Shown here: positions 45,122 through 53,395 of the stretch, one piece after another
How the letters are laid out: each line of letters begins with the position of its first letter
Numbering within the stretch: position 1 is the first letter of the stretch
Assembly: GCA_024405875.1 (NCBI GenBank)
Contig: JAKSOA010000005.1
Coordinates: forward strand, 1-64,000
Reading direction: 5' to 3'
Origin: Paludibacteraceae bacterium
Lineage (GTDB): Bacteria > Bacteroidota > Bacteroidia > Bacteroidales > Paludibacteraceae
DNA length: 64,000 nt
The notes under the pieces: model-generated
Database searches by the model: none
The model's input: only the letters and a program-made list of their open reading frames with translations
What the model was told of the DNA's origin: nothing
Program-made: the position numbers and the translations under genes

Positions 45122-45128
45122 AGGAGGT
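45122..45128 (+). promoter_or_regulatory. Perfect Shine-Dalgarno before the Panacea gene
   Basis: AGGAGGT lies six bases before the ATG at 45135. Nearly all other genes here lack such a sequence, as usual in Bacteroidota, so it hints that this unit came from another lineage or needs strong initiation. Confidence 0.7.
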
Positions 45129-45134
45129 AGAACA

Positions 45135-46145
45135 ATGAAAACAGAACGATACATAGATATGAAGAGTCCATTGACTGGCGGACGTGTAAAATTAGTAGAG
45201 GACATTGAAGAACAAGAATTCCGCAATGAGAAATTTTCTGTATATGTACGTTATTGCATTTGCGAAGACACAGGAGAGCAATTCACAATAGAGGGACAAG
45301 ATGACCTGGCATTAAACCAGATTTATGGTCAGTATCGTATTAAACACGGAATCCCATTTGCTGATGAAATTGTGTCGATAAGGGAAAGATATGGACTAAA
45401 CTATACTCAAATAAGCAAAATAACAGGGTTTGGCACTAATCAATGGAAACAGTACGAGCAAGGCGTTGTACCATCCGAAAGCAACGGCAAAATGATTGCC
45501 GCAATGAGCAAAAAACAGTGTATATTTGATTTGTTAGAGGCAAGCCGCAGTGAATTTCAAGATTCAGAATATGATAAAATTCACGCAAGAATATCCACTG
45601 CACCAGAGCATCCAAAGTTTAATCCGGAACAACAACTGTTCTATGGGCAAACAAAAAGAGGCTTGTACAATGGATATTCTGAAATGAATGTTGCAAAACT
45701 AAAGGATATGGTTCGGTTTCTTATTCAAAAAGAATGCGGATATGTATGTCCAACAAAATTAAATAAAGAAATGTTTTACGCTGATTTTCTGCATTTTCGC
45801 AAATATGGCAAATCAATTAGCGGATTACACTACAGAGCCATACAATATGGTCCTGTACCAGAACATTTTGATACCATTTATGACAATATAGAGGGGGTTT
45901 CAAAATCAATAATCATAGCAAATGACTGTGAAAGTATCAGACTTCATTATGACAATGAAGACCAACAAATTACAGCACTCACAAAAGAAGAGATAGACAC
46001 CCTGACTGAAATATCCTCAATTCTACAACCTAAACGAACATCAGAAGTAATAGAAATGAGCCATAATGAAACTGCGTGGTCTAACAATGAACAGACACAT
46101 AGTTTCATTCCTTATTCTGAGGCATTTAATCTAAAGGCAATATAA
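45135..46145 (+). CDS. Antitoxin-like protein with YgiT/MqsA-type HTH and Panacea (SocA, DUF4065) domain
   Basis: A 336-residue protein. Residues 1-65 look like a degenerate zinc-finger/MqsA-type front (KSPLTGGRVKLVEDIEEQEF, with few Cys left), residues 78-130 an XRE-like HTH (IRERYGLNYTQISKITGFGTNQWKQYEQG), and residues 185-290 a Panacea/SocA-like domain (MVRFLIQKECGYVCPTKLNKEMFYADF and GLHYRAIQYGPVPEHFDTIYDN). Panacea domains act as antitoxins of varied toxins. No ordinary toxin gene adjoins it, only the short frames upstream, so its partner is unknown. Confidence 0.75.
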   Translation: MKTERYIDMKSPLTGGRVKLVEDIEEQEFRNEKFSVYVRYCICEDTGEQFTIEGQDDLALNQIYGQYRIKHGIPFADEIVSIRERYGLNYTQISKITGFGTNQWKQYEQGVVPSESNGKMIAAMSKKQCIFDLLEASRSEFQDSEYDKIHARISTAPEHPKFNPEQQLFYGQTKRGLYNGYSEMNVAKLKDMVRFLIQKECGYVCPTKLNKEMFYADFLHFRKYGKSISGLHYRAIQYGPVPEHFDTIYDNIEGVSKSIIIANDCESIRLHYDNEDQQITALTKEEIDTLTEISSILQPKRTSEVIEMSHNETAWSNNEQTHSFIPYSEAFNLKAI

Positions 46146-46250
46146 ACATCAAAATTATAAAAGTGACTCAATCTACCTAAAGAATTTTGGGATGTTCTTA
46201 GAAATCACAAAGCATTCAGTCTTTTTATAAATTGATTTATATTTATGACA
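46146..46250. other. Intergenic stretch after the Panacea gene
   Basis: AT-rich sequence with no gene, hairpin or promoter that I can support. It separates the Panacea gene from a remnant on the other strand. Confidence 0.5.
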
Positions 46251-46376
46251 TCAACGTGTAGAAACCTGATTATACGGTGCACGTAAATGTTCCTTAGACC
46301 AAGATTCTATTGTTTTAGTGCTTAGTTTTCCAGCATCGCAAAGTTCATCTATTGCATCCAATGCTTTATTAGAGAA
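46251..46376 (-). pseudogene. Possible 3' remnant of an unknown gene
   Basis: On the minus strand, in the same frame as corA but after its stop, about 41 codons stay open and read like protein: NKALDAIDELCDAGKLSTKT, then IESWSKEHLRAPYNQVSTR and a stop. The composition (amphipathic helix, few rare residues) is protein-like. The start is missing. It may be the tail of a gene lost when the adjoining unit was inserted. I do not recognise the family. Confidence 0.35.
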
Positions 46377-47309
46377 TTAGAACCACTTCTTCTTGATGAA
46401 GAGCCAAGTTGTGACGGCTGTAAGTGCTATTGTGGCAATAACTGTTATACTGAAAGTCCAATTGAATATGGTGGTGCCAACCTCAAGGTTCATCCCAAAG
46501 AAACTTGCTATCAATGTAGGCATCATTAAAACAATTGATATGGTTGTGAGGCGTTTCATAACCATATTCAGGTTGTTTGAGATAACAGAAGCGTAGGCGT
46601 CCATCATTCCAGAGAGAATGTCGCTGTAGATGTTTGTCATCTCAAGCGCCTGCTTTGACTCAATCTCAACGTCCTCAACAAGTTCAGGGTCATACACCTC
46701 TTTTGAGGAACGCAGGTTTTTCAGACGATGGGTTAGGATATCATTTCCACGAAGTGAGGTTGTGAAATATACAAGACACTTTTCAAGTTTAAGAAGTGTC
46801 TGAAGGTCTTCATTCTTAATGGAGTTCTCCAACTCCTTCTCAGCGATACGTGTGCGGTTGTTAACCTGCTTAAGGTATTTCAAAAACCAGATGCTTGATG
46901 AAAGCAGCAGACGGAATACAAAGTTTATATTGTCTGTACGGTGTATGTTCTTGCGTTTTGTGTACTGAATAAAGTCTGGTATCAAATCATTCTTGTGGAA
47001 ACAGACAGAGACAAACACCTCATCTTTGAATATGATACCAAGCGGTACTGTTGTAAAAGGTGCTGTTGTCTCATACTCCTCAGCCTTACACGGAATACGC
47101 ATAAGAATGAAGCACCAGCCGTCCTCAACCTCAATACGCGGACGCTCATCAACGTCTTCAATATCTTCATAGAACGCAGCCGGGACACCAAGTGTCTCTA
47201 TGGCGTAATCTTTATCCTCTTGAGTAGGCTTTGTAATATTAACCCAGCAGTTGGGTTCCCATTTTGGCACGGCAACCAAACCTGTGCCGTTCACTAAAAA
47301 TGTTCTCAT
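46377..47309 (-). CDS. corA: CorA-family magnesium/divalent cation channel
   Basis: A 310-residue protein with an N-terminal cytoplasmic funnel domain, a long helix near residues 150-245 and two C-terminal membrane segments. The first ends in the selectivity motif GMNLEVG (about residue 273), and the protein ends with the basic tail WLFIKKKWF. It imports Mg2+ as a pentamer. The gene has a leader of about 115 nt with a candidate leader peptide and an SD-like GGAGGT nine bases before its start. Confidence 0.93.
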   Translation of the reverse strand: MRTFLVNGTGLVAVPKWEPNCWVNITKPTQEDKDYAIETLGVPAAFYEDIEDVDERPRIEVEDGWCFILMRIPCKAEEYETTAPFTTVPLGIIFKDEVFVSVCFHKNDLIPDFIQYTKRKNIHRTDNINFVFRLLLSSSIWFLKYLKQVNNRTRIAEKELENSIKNEDLQTLLKLEKCLVYFTTSLRGNDILTHRLKNLRSSKEVYDPELVEDVEIESKQALEMTNIYSDILSGMMDAYASVISNNLNMVMKRLTTISIVLMMPTLIASFFGMNLEVGTTIFNWTFSITVIATIALTAVTTWLFIKKKWF

Positions 47310-47424
47310 TGGCTGTGACCTCCAAAAGTTGTGGGTGGAGAGCCTCTGAGTGCCTCACACCCTGATTAAACAGTAAAGTAATCCGGATGATAATCGTCCA
47401 TTATTAGTTATAAATTGGTTTACG
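47310..47424 (-). promoter_or_regulatory. corA leader with alternative RNA pairings
   Basis: After the leader peptide the RNA contains GGGTG, which can pair with CACCC, and CTCCA, which can pair with TGGAG next to the SD-like sequence. CTCCA and CACCC overlap by two bases, so the two pairings exclude each other. One would expose and the other hide the ribosome site. This is inferred from base complementarity only. Confidence 0.4.
47366..47401 (-). CDS. Candidate corA leader peptide MDDYHPDYFTV
   Basis: An 11-codon frame opens about 22 nt after the expected transcription start and ends 56 bp before corA. It begins with two Asp and has a Pro-Asp pair. Acidic and proline-rich starts destabilise ribosomes at low Mg2+ in the mgtA leader of enteric bacteria (MgtL), so a similar sensing role is conceivable. 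No homology is claimed. Confidence 0.4.
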   Translation of the reverse strand: MDDYHPDYFTV

Positions 47425-47428
47425 AGTG

Positions 47429-47436
47429 CAAAAATA
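47429..47436 (-). promoter_or_regulatory. -7 box of corA
   Basis: The minus strand reads TATTTTTG, matching TAnnTTTG. Confidence 0.55.
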
Positions 47437-47499
47437 ACACAAAAAATTATATAATAGCCTTTTTAGTGTAAAAAAATTGACTTTCAAAAGATGATTTTG

Positions 47500-47507
47500 T
47501 AAATTTG
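47500..47507 (+). promoter_or_regulatory. -7 box of the nitroreductase gene
   Basis: TAAATTTG lies 25 bp before the start codon and matches TAnnTTTG. Confidence 0.6.
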
Positions 47508-47531
47508 CGATTGTAATTAAAACTTATTTTT

Positions 47532-48167
47532 ATGAAAAAAATCATCTATTTAGTTTCTGTGACGCTAACAGCGTTTATGTTCAGTGCCTGCACGCAGTCT
47601 GCAACCGAAGAGTCATTTGATGGTGACTCAATCCAGATAGTGACATCAGAAGATTTGGTCATAGAGAACATTATGAGCCGCCGCAGTATCAGGCAGTTTA
47701 CAAATGACACTATTCCAGCCGCACAAATTGAGAAGATTCTGCGTGCCGGGTTCGCCGCCCCTACAGCAATGAACCGCCAGCCATGGGCTATTGAGGTGGT
47801 TAATGATACAACACTGCTCAGACAAATGTCAACAGAACTTCCATACGGACGCCTTGAGACAGCCGCTGTGGCGTTTATAGTGCTTGGTGATATGGAGCGC
47901 ACCATTGATGGTGACGGGCGTGACTTTTGGGTGGTTGACTGCTCCCTTATGGCTGAGAATATGATGCTTGCCGCAAATGCAATGGGCATAGGCAGTTGCT
48001 TTACAGGTGTTTGGCCAGGAACGGACAGGGCTGATATCATTCGTAAGCACCTGAACATTCCCTCAAAATATGAAGTTCTTGGTATGATTCCTATGGGCTA
48101 CCCGGCAGAGAACCCCGATGTCAAAGACAAGTGGCGTGCGGAGGCGGTGCACTACAATGCGTGGTAA
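47532..48167 (+). CDS. Nitroreductase-family lipoprotein
   Basis: A 211-residue protein with a lipoprotein signal (lipobox FSAC, Cys20) followed by an FMN-binding nitroreductase domain: MSRRSIRQFTNDTIP near residue 49, APTAMNRQPWAIEVV near 76, AANAMGIGSCFTGVW near 140 and GMIPMGYPAE near 185. Most nitroreductases are cytosolic; export as a lipoprotein is known in Bacteroidota, but the substrate is unknown. It converges with the superoxide reductase gene over a shared terminator. Confidence 0.85.
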   Translation: MKKIIYLVSVTLTAFMFSACTQSATEESFDGDSIQIVTSEDLVIENIMSRRSIRQFTNDTIPAAQIEKILRAGFAAPTAMNRQPWAIEVVNDTTLLRQMSTELPYGRLETAAVAFIVLGDMERTIDGDGRDFWVVDCSLMAENMMLAANAMGIGSCFTGVWPGTDRADIIRKHLNIPSKYEVLGMIPMGYPAENPDVKDKWRAEAVHYNAW

Positions 48168-48170
48168 AAT

Positions 48171-48206
48171 AAAAATCCTGACCGCATAAACGGTCAGGAT
48201 TTTTTA
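48171..48206. terminator. Bidirectional terminator
   Basis: A 12-bp perfect stem (48173-48184 and 48191-48202) with loop CATAAA is flanked by A- and T-runs. It ends both the nitroreductase and the superoxide reductase transcripts. Confidence 0.9.
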
Positions 48207-48211
48207 TCTCC

Positions 48212-48619
48212 TCAGAAGCAGTTGAACACTCTGAATTTCTCTTTTGAGAGGTCTGTTTTCCAAAGCCCGTGAAGGTTACAGTAGGTGTAAACAGCTTTGG
48301 GTTTATCTGCACAGCCGCAGAACTCCACAATTGGAATGTACGATGAGTCCAGATACCTTATTTTTCCGCCGTGCTCGGTTTCCAAATAGATGAACTCAAT
48401 GTGATGCTCCGGAGTGGACGGGTGAATCTCCCTGCCTATCTCCACCCTGATGTGCCCGTCTGGTGTCTCGGTAACCACAGGCACGTGTTTGGGGTCATCA
48501 CCCGCATTTGGTTTCAACTCCCTCATCTCATCATCACAACATACCATACCAACTCCGCTGTCAACAGTTTTGACAGCAACATTACCACAATGTTCACAAT
48601 AGTAAATCTTCTGTTTCAT
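48212..48619 (-). CDS. dfx: Superoxide reductase (desulfoferrodoxin)
   Basis: A 135-residue two-iron protein. The N-terminal desulforedoxin site has CEHC at residues 8-11 and a CC pair at 27-28. The catalytic SOR site is seen in EIHPSTPEHHIEF and in YCNLHGLWK. It reduces superoxide to peroxide without making oxygen, as in anaerobes. It is divergent from a LysR regulator with operator-like palindromes between the genes. Confidence 0.93.
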   Translation of the reverse strand: MKQKIYYCEHCGNVAVKTVDSGVGMVCCDDEMRELKPNAGDDPKHVPVVTETPDGHIRVEIGREIHPSTPEHHIEFIYLETEHGGKIRYLDSSYIPIVEFCGCADKPKAVYTYCNLHGLWKTDLSKEKFRVFNCF

Positions 48620-48690
48620 AATTAATCAAATTTAATGGTTAACTAACTATTCCCCGATGTGCGCACCATTCGGATTATTGTTTCTGTGAG

Positions 48691-48698
48691 CAAAGGTA
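48691..48698 (-). promoter_or_regulatory. -7 box of the superoxide reductase gene
   Basis: The minus strand reads TACCTTTG, matching TAnnTTTG. The leader is about 65 nt. Confidence 0.55.
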
Positions 48699-48720
48699 TA
48701 GGGGAAAAATCATCTTTAGC

Positions 48721-48767
48721 ATTGATTTTATCAGTATTTTTCAATAGTTACAATTGATAATATCAAT
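48721..48767. promoter_or_regulatory. Two operator-like palindromes for a LysR-type regulator
   Basis: ATTGATA-A-TATCAAT (48753-48767) is a perfect 15-bp palindrome containing the LysR T-N11-A pattern. A weaker copy, ATTGATTTTATCAGT, lies at 48721-48735, exactly 32 bp upstream, about three helical turns. They sit between the divergent lysR and superoxide reductase genes. Confidence 0.6.
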
Positions 48768-48776
48768 AATATCTAT

Positions 48777-48784
48777 TATCTTTG
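48777..48784 (+). promoter_or_regulatory. -7 box of the lysR gene
   Basis: TATCTTTG lies 10 bp after the perfect palindrome, so a bound regulator could touch the polymerase. Confidence 0.65.
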
Positions 48785-48806
48785 TCCTTGTTAATATAGC
48801 AACACT

Positions 48807-49703
48807 ATGGAACTAAGGCAATTAAACTATTTTGTAACCGTGGCTGACACACTGAATTTTTCATCTGCGGCAAAAAAATTATTCATCACACAAGGCACAT
48901 TGTCCCAGCAAATTAAACAATTAGAGAATGAGATAGGTTCCGCCCTTTTCATTCGCACCCCTCATACCGTGACATTGACAGAGGCGGGAGAGGAGTTGTT
49001 ACCGTATGCGCATAATGTGATAGACGCTTCAATAAACTGCAAAAAAAGGATTGAGGACCTTAACAATATGCTTACAGGGACTGTAAACATAGGCGTCACA
49101 AACACCTTCAGCACTCTCCTGACACATTCAATAACTGATTTTACAAAAAAATACCCCAATGTGAAAATCAATGTATTCTACACTAATTCAGTTGTGTTGT
49201 ATGGTATGCTTCAGAAAAGGGAGATTGATTTTATGCTCGCCTACAAGCCGTCTGTTATGTATGCTGACGTTGATTCAGAACGACTCTTCACAAGCGAACT
49301 TGTAGCGGTTATGAACAAGCGTCATCCTTTGGCTAAAAAAGAGATTCTGACATTAGCTGACCTTGAGAAACAACGCATAGTATTACCAAACAGCGGAGTA
49401 CAGGCTCGTAAGGCGTTTGACAAATTCGTAAACATTGACACCACGCACCTGAATGTTTGTATGGAACTGTCAGAACCTAACATAATACTCCATATTCTGC
49501 AAAACTCAAATATGGTTTCCATACTGTCAACGCTTGCAATACACTATAATCCAGACCTGATTGCAATACCAATTGATGGAATAAAGCGTGATTTGGAAGG
49601 CTGTATCCATACTCTCAAGGACAACTATATGAAAAAGTCTGTTCAAACACTGATAGATATGCTCCGGAGCAACGCCGCTCTTGGCAGACTGACCGCCAAC
49701 TGA
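48807..49703 (+). CDS. LysR-family transcriptional regulator
   Basis: A 298-residue regulator with an N-terminal winged HTH (MELRQLNYFVTVADTLNFSSAAKKL, then TQGTLSQQIKQLENEIGSALF) and a periplasmic-binding-protein-like effector domain from about residue 92. The effector domain has Cys residues in HLNVCMELSE and LEGCIHT, but I cannot tell whether they form a redox pair as in OxyR. Its place divergent to superoxide reductase suggests control of that gene and of its own. Confidence 0.88.
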   Translation: MELRQLNYFVTVADTLNFSSAAKKLFITQGTLSQQIKQLENEIGSALFIRTPHTVTLTEAGEELLPYAHNVIDASINCKKRIEDLNNMLTGTVNIGVTNTFSTLLTHSITDFTKKYPNVKINVFYTNSVVLYGMLQKREIDFMLAYKPSVMYADVDSERLFTSELVAVMNKRHPLAKKEILTLADLEKQRIVLPNSGVQARKAFDKFVNIDTTHLNVCMELSEPNIILHILQNSNMVSILSTLAIHYNPDLIAIPIDGIKRDLEGCIHTLKDNYMKKSVQTLIDMLRSNAALGRLTAN

Positions 49704-49745
49704 AAAAGTTATTAACAGAGTTGCCTTTATCAACATAAAAATGAT

Positions 49746-49753
49746 TATATTTG
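49746..49753 (+). promoter_or_regulatory. -7 box of the phosphohexomutase gene
   Basis: TATATTTG matches TAnnTTTG, 67 bp before the start codon. Confidence 0.55.
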
Positions 49754-49820
49754 TGCTCAAAACAAAACACCACACAATTGTGGCATCGGAGTACGACAAA
49801 CAAACAACACAATTAATAAT

Positions 49821-51566
49821 ATGGAAATAAATTTACTAAATGAAGTTAAAGCCAAAGCACAGGTTTGGCTGAATGGTGATTATGATGCCGAGACAAAGGC
49901 AAAGGTTACGGAGATGCTAAACGCCTCTGACTCAACAGAACTTATTGAGAGTTTCTACAAGGATTTGGAGTTTGGCACAGGAGGTCTGCGTGGAATTATG
50001 GGCGTAGGAACAAACCGTATGAACATCTATACAGTTGGAGCCGCCACACAGGGGCTTGCTAACTACCTACGCAAGAATTATGGTAAATGCGCTGACATCA
50101 AGGTTGTTGTAGGCCACGACTGCCGTAATAACAGCCGTCTCTTCGCTGAGACAACCGCCAACATTTTCTCAGCCAACGGTATAAAGGTTTATCTTTTTGA
50201 GAATCTGAGACCTACCCCTGAAATTTCATTCGCGATACGTCATTTAGGCTGTCAGAGCGGTGTAGTTGTAACAGCAAGTCATAATCCAAAAGAGTATAAC
50301 GGATACAAGGCATATTGGGAGGACGGAGCACAGGTAATTCCACCCCACGACACAGGCATCATTGCTGAAGTTAACAAGATTAAAGATATAAAAGACATCA
50401 AGTTCAACGGAAATCCCGCCCTTATTGAGACCATCGGGGAGAATGTTGACAGCGTGTTCCTTGAAAAGATTAAGAACCTGAGTCTCTCTCCGGATGTTGT
50501 AGCACGCCAGAAAGATTTGAAAATTGTCTATACCCCTATTCACGGCACAGGTATAACACTTATTCCACGTGCTCTTAAAATGTTTGGTTTTGAGAATGTT
50601 ATAAATGTAGATGAGCAGAATGTGATAAGCGGAGACTTCCCTACCGTTGTATCACCTAACCCTGAGGAGCCTGCGGCACTAAAACTTGCGGTTGACAAGG
50701 CTCGTGAGACCGACGCTGACATAGTTATGGCTTCTGACCCCGATGCAGACCGTATGGGAATAGCCGTTAAGAATGACAAGGGAGAGTGGATTCTTATGAA
50801 TGGAAACCAGACAGCTCAGATGTTTGTGTACTATCTGATTCGCCGCAACAAGGAACTTGGATTACTTAAAGGCAATGAATACATTGTCAAGACAATTGTC
50901 ACGACTGAGCAGATTGCCGCTATGGCAAACGCATACAAAGTTCCATATTTTGATGTTTACACAGGTTTCAAGTGGATTGCAGCCGTTATGCGTGAGCAAG
51001 AGAACAAAAAACGCTACATAGGTGGAGGTGAGGAGAGTTACGGATTCCTTGTTGAGGACTTTGTCCGTGATAAAGACGCAGTGTCAGCCTGCGTTATGAT
51101 AGCGGAGATTGCCGCTTGGGCAAAGGATAACGGCAAATCATTATATGAACTTATGCAGGACATTTACCTTGAGTTCGGATTCTCAAAGGAGAAGGGAATA
51201 TCAGTTGTAAAGAAGGGTAAGGACGGCGCTGAGGCCATTAAAAAGATGATGGCAGATTTCCGTTCAACACCACCTGTTGAGATTGCGGGCTCAAAGGTTG
51301 TTACTATAAAGGATTACGCATCACTGCGTTGCATAGATGTAATTTCAGGTACCGCCACACAAATGGAGATGCCTGAGACCGCTAACGTTCTTCAATATTT
51401 CACAGAGGACGGCACCAAGATTTCCGTGCGTCCGTCAGGAACAGAACCTAAGATAAAGTTCTACATTGAAGTTCGTCTGCCACTTAACAGCCGTGCTGAA
51501 TATGATGCAGTTAATGCAGCCGCAGATGAGAAAGTTAACGCAGTAAAGCAATCTCTTGGACTTTAA
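49821..51566 (+). CDS. Phosphoglucomutase/phosphomannomutase
   Basis: A 581-residue alpha-D-phosphohexomutase. The phosphoserine lies in [13 protein letters not shown] near residue 153, the metal loop is DPDADRMG near 310, the sugar-binding loop GGGEESYG near 403 and the phosphate-binding loop [12 protein letters not shown] near 535. It interconverts hexose 1- and 6-phosphates. The ilvD start codon follows its stop by one base, so the ilv genes may partly share its transcript. Confidence 0.92.
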   Translation: MEINLLNEVKAKAQVWLNGDYDAETKAKVTEMLNASDSTELIESFYKDLEFGTGGLRGIMGVGTNRMNIYTVGAATQGLANYLRKNYGKCADIKVVVGHDCRNNSRLFAETTANIFSANGIKVYLFENLRPTPEISFAIRHLGCQSGVVVTASHNPKEYNGYKAYWEDGAQVIPPHDTGIIAEVNKIKDIKDIKFNGNPALIETIGENVDSVFLEKIKNLSLSPDVVARQKDLKIVYTPIHGTGITLIPRALKMFGFENVINVDEQNVISGDFPTVVSPNPEEPAALKLAVDKARETDADIVMASDPDADRMGIAVKNDKGEWILMNGNQTAQMFVYYLIRRNKELGLLKGNEYIVKTIVTTEQIAAMANAYKVPYFDVYTGFKWIAAVMREQENKKRYIGGGEESYGFLVEDFVRDKDAVSACVMIAEIAAWAKDNGKSLYELMQDIYLEFGFSKEKGISVVKKGKDGAEAIKKMMADFRSTPPVEIAGSKVVTIKDYASLRCIDVISGTATQMEMPETANVLQYFTEDGTKISVRPSGTEPKIKFYIEVRLPLNSRAEYDAVNAAADEKVNAVKQSLGL

Positions 51567-51567
51567 A

Positions 51568-53394
51568 ATGAAAAACACACTTCGCAGTTCAGTTTGCACG
51601 GAAGGACGCCGAATGGCGGCGGCAAGAGCCCTTTGGGTGGCTAATGGAATGAAACGTGAGCAACTTGGCAAGCCAATCATAGCCGTAGTAAACTCATTCA
51701 CACAGTTTGTACCTGGTCATACGCACCTTCATCAGATAGGTCAGGAGATTAAGGCTGAGATTGAGAAATTAGGCTGCTTTGCCGCAGAGTTCAACACCAT
51801 AGCCATAGATGATGGTATAGCAATGGGCCACGATGGAATGCTCTACTCACTTCCAAGCCGCGACATTATTGCAGACAGTGTTGAGTATATGGTAAACGCC
51901 CACAAGGCTGATGCTATGATTTGCATAAGCAACTGTGACAAGATTACTCCGGGAATGCTTATGGCGGCAATGAGGCTCAACATACCTGCCGTGTTTGTAT
52001 CCGGAGGACCTATGGAGGCTGGCGAGTGGAACGGCAGACACCTTGACCTTATTGACGCAATGGTTATGGGAGCGGACAAGAGTGTCTCAGACAAAGATAT
52101 GGCTGAGGTTGAACTGACCGCCTGCCCTACTTGCGGATGCTGTTCAGGAATGTTCACAGCAAACTCTATGAACTGCCTCAATGAGGTGCTTGGTATGGCG
52201 TTACCTGGAAACGGTACTGTTCTTGCAACTCATACAGGACGCCGCCGTCTTGCACTTGAGGCGGCACGCCAAATAGTCAAGAACGCCTACAAATATTATG
52301 ATGAGGGTGATGAGAGCGTACTGCCACGTTCCATTGTCACACGTGAGTCGGCTCTAAACTCAATGACACTTGACATTGCAATGGGTGGCTCAACAAATAC
52401 AGTGTTACACCTGCTTGCCATTGCCAATGAGGCTGGCGTGAACTTTACAATGGATGACATTGACGCACTTTCACGCAAGACACCTTGCATCTGCAAAGTG
52501 GCTCCTAACACGGCAAAATATCACGTCCAGGATGTAAACCGCGCAGGCGGTATTCTTGGAATACTTGGAGAACTTGCAAAAGGCGGTCTGCTCCACCTTG
52601 ACGCAAAACGTGTTGACGGGCTTACACTTGGTGAGGCTATCAAGGAATATAGTATTACAGGTAATACTGTTTCTGACAAGGCAAAGGAGATTTACACAGC
52701 AGCACCTTGCAGAAAATTCAATATTGTGCTTGGTTCTCAAGATAACAGATACTCTGAGTTTGACACTGACCGTGCCGAGGGCTGTATCCGTGATTTACAG
52801 CACGCCTACACAAAAGACGGAGGTCTTGGCGTACTGAAAGGCAACATTGCCATTGACGGTTGCGTAATAAAGACAGCAGGCGTTGATGAGAGCCTTTGGA
52901 AGTTCAAAGGCAAGGCAGTGGTCTTTAACTCACAGGAAGAGGCCTGTGACGGAATTCTTGGAGGAAAGGTTCACTCAGGAGATTGCGTTGTCATAAACTA
53001 TGAGGGTCCTAAAGGCGGTCCTGGTATGCAGGAGATGCTCTACCCTACATCTTATATAAAATCAATGCACCTTGGCAAAGAGTGCGCCCTCATTACCGAC
53101 GGAAGGTTCTCTGGCGGTACATCGGGGCTTAGCATCGGGCATATATCTCCGGAGGCGGCATCGGGTGGAAACATTGGTCTTATCAAAGACGGAGACATAA
53201 TAGAGATTGACATACCCGCACGTAAAATCAACGCTCTTGTCAGCGATGATGAATTTGCCGCAAGGCGTAAGGCGGAGGAGGCGAAAGGCAAAGAGGCGTT
53301 CAAACCAAAACGTGACCGCATTGTATCAAAGTCATTACAAGCATATGCGTCACTCGTCAGTTCCGCTGACAAGGGTGCAGTAAGATTATTATAA
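51568..53394 (+). CDS. ilvD: Dihydroxy-acid dehydratase
   Basis: About 608 residues; it makes 2-keto acids for valine and isoleucine. Cluster cysteines are seen in [11 protein letters not shown] and [20 protein letters not shown], and the C-terminal end carries [23 protein letters not shown]. The start at 51568 is used; an upstream in-frame TTG lies inside the mutase gene. It begins the run ilvD-ilvB-ilvN-ilvC. Confidence 0.96.
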   Translation: MKNTLRSSVCTEGRRMAAARALWVANGMKREQLGKPIIAVVNSFTQFVPGHTHLHQIGQEIKAEIEKLGCFAAEFNTIAIDDGIAMGHDGMLYSLPSRDIIADSVEYMVNAHKADAMICISNCDKITPGMLMAAMRLNIPAVFVSGGPMEAGEWNGRHLDLIDAMVMGADKSVSDKDMAEVELTACPTCGCCSGMFTANSMNCLNEVLGMALPGNGTVLATHTGRRRLALEAARQIVKNAYKYYDEGDESVLPRSIVTRESALNSMTLDIAMGGSTNTVLHLLAIANEAGVNFTMDDIDALSRKTPCICKVAPNTAKYHVQDVNRAGGILGILGELAKGGLLHLDAKRVDGLTLGEAIKEYSITGNTVSDKAKEIYTAAPCRKFNIVLGSQDNRYSEFDTDRAEGCIRDLQHAYTKDGGLGVLKGNIAIDGCVIKTAGVDESLWKFKGKAVVFNSQEEACDGILGGKVHSGDCVVINYEGPKGGPGMQEMLYPTSYIKSMHLGKECALITDGRFSGGTSGLSIGHISPEAASGGNIGLIKDGDIIEIDIPARKINALVSDDEFAARRKAEEAKGKEAFKPKRDRIVSKSLQAYASLVSSADKGAVRLL

Positions 53395-53395
53395 T

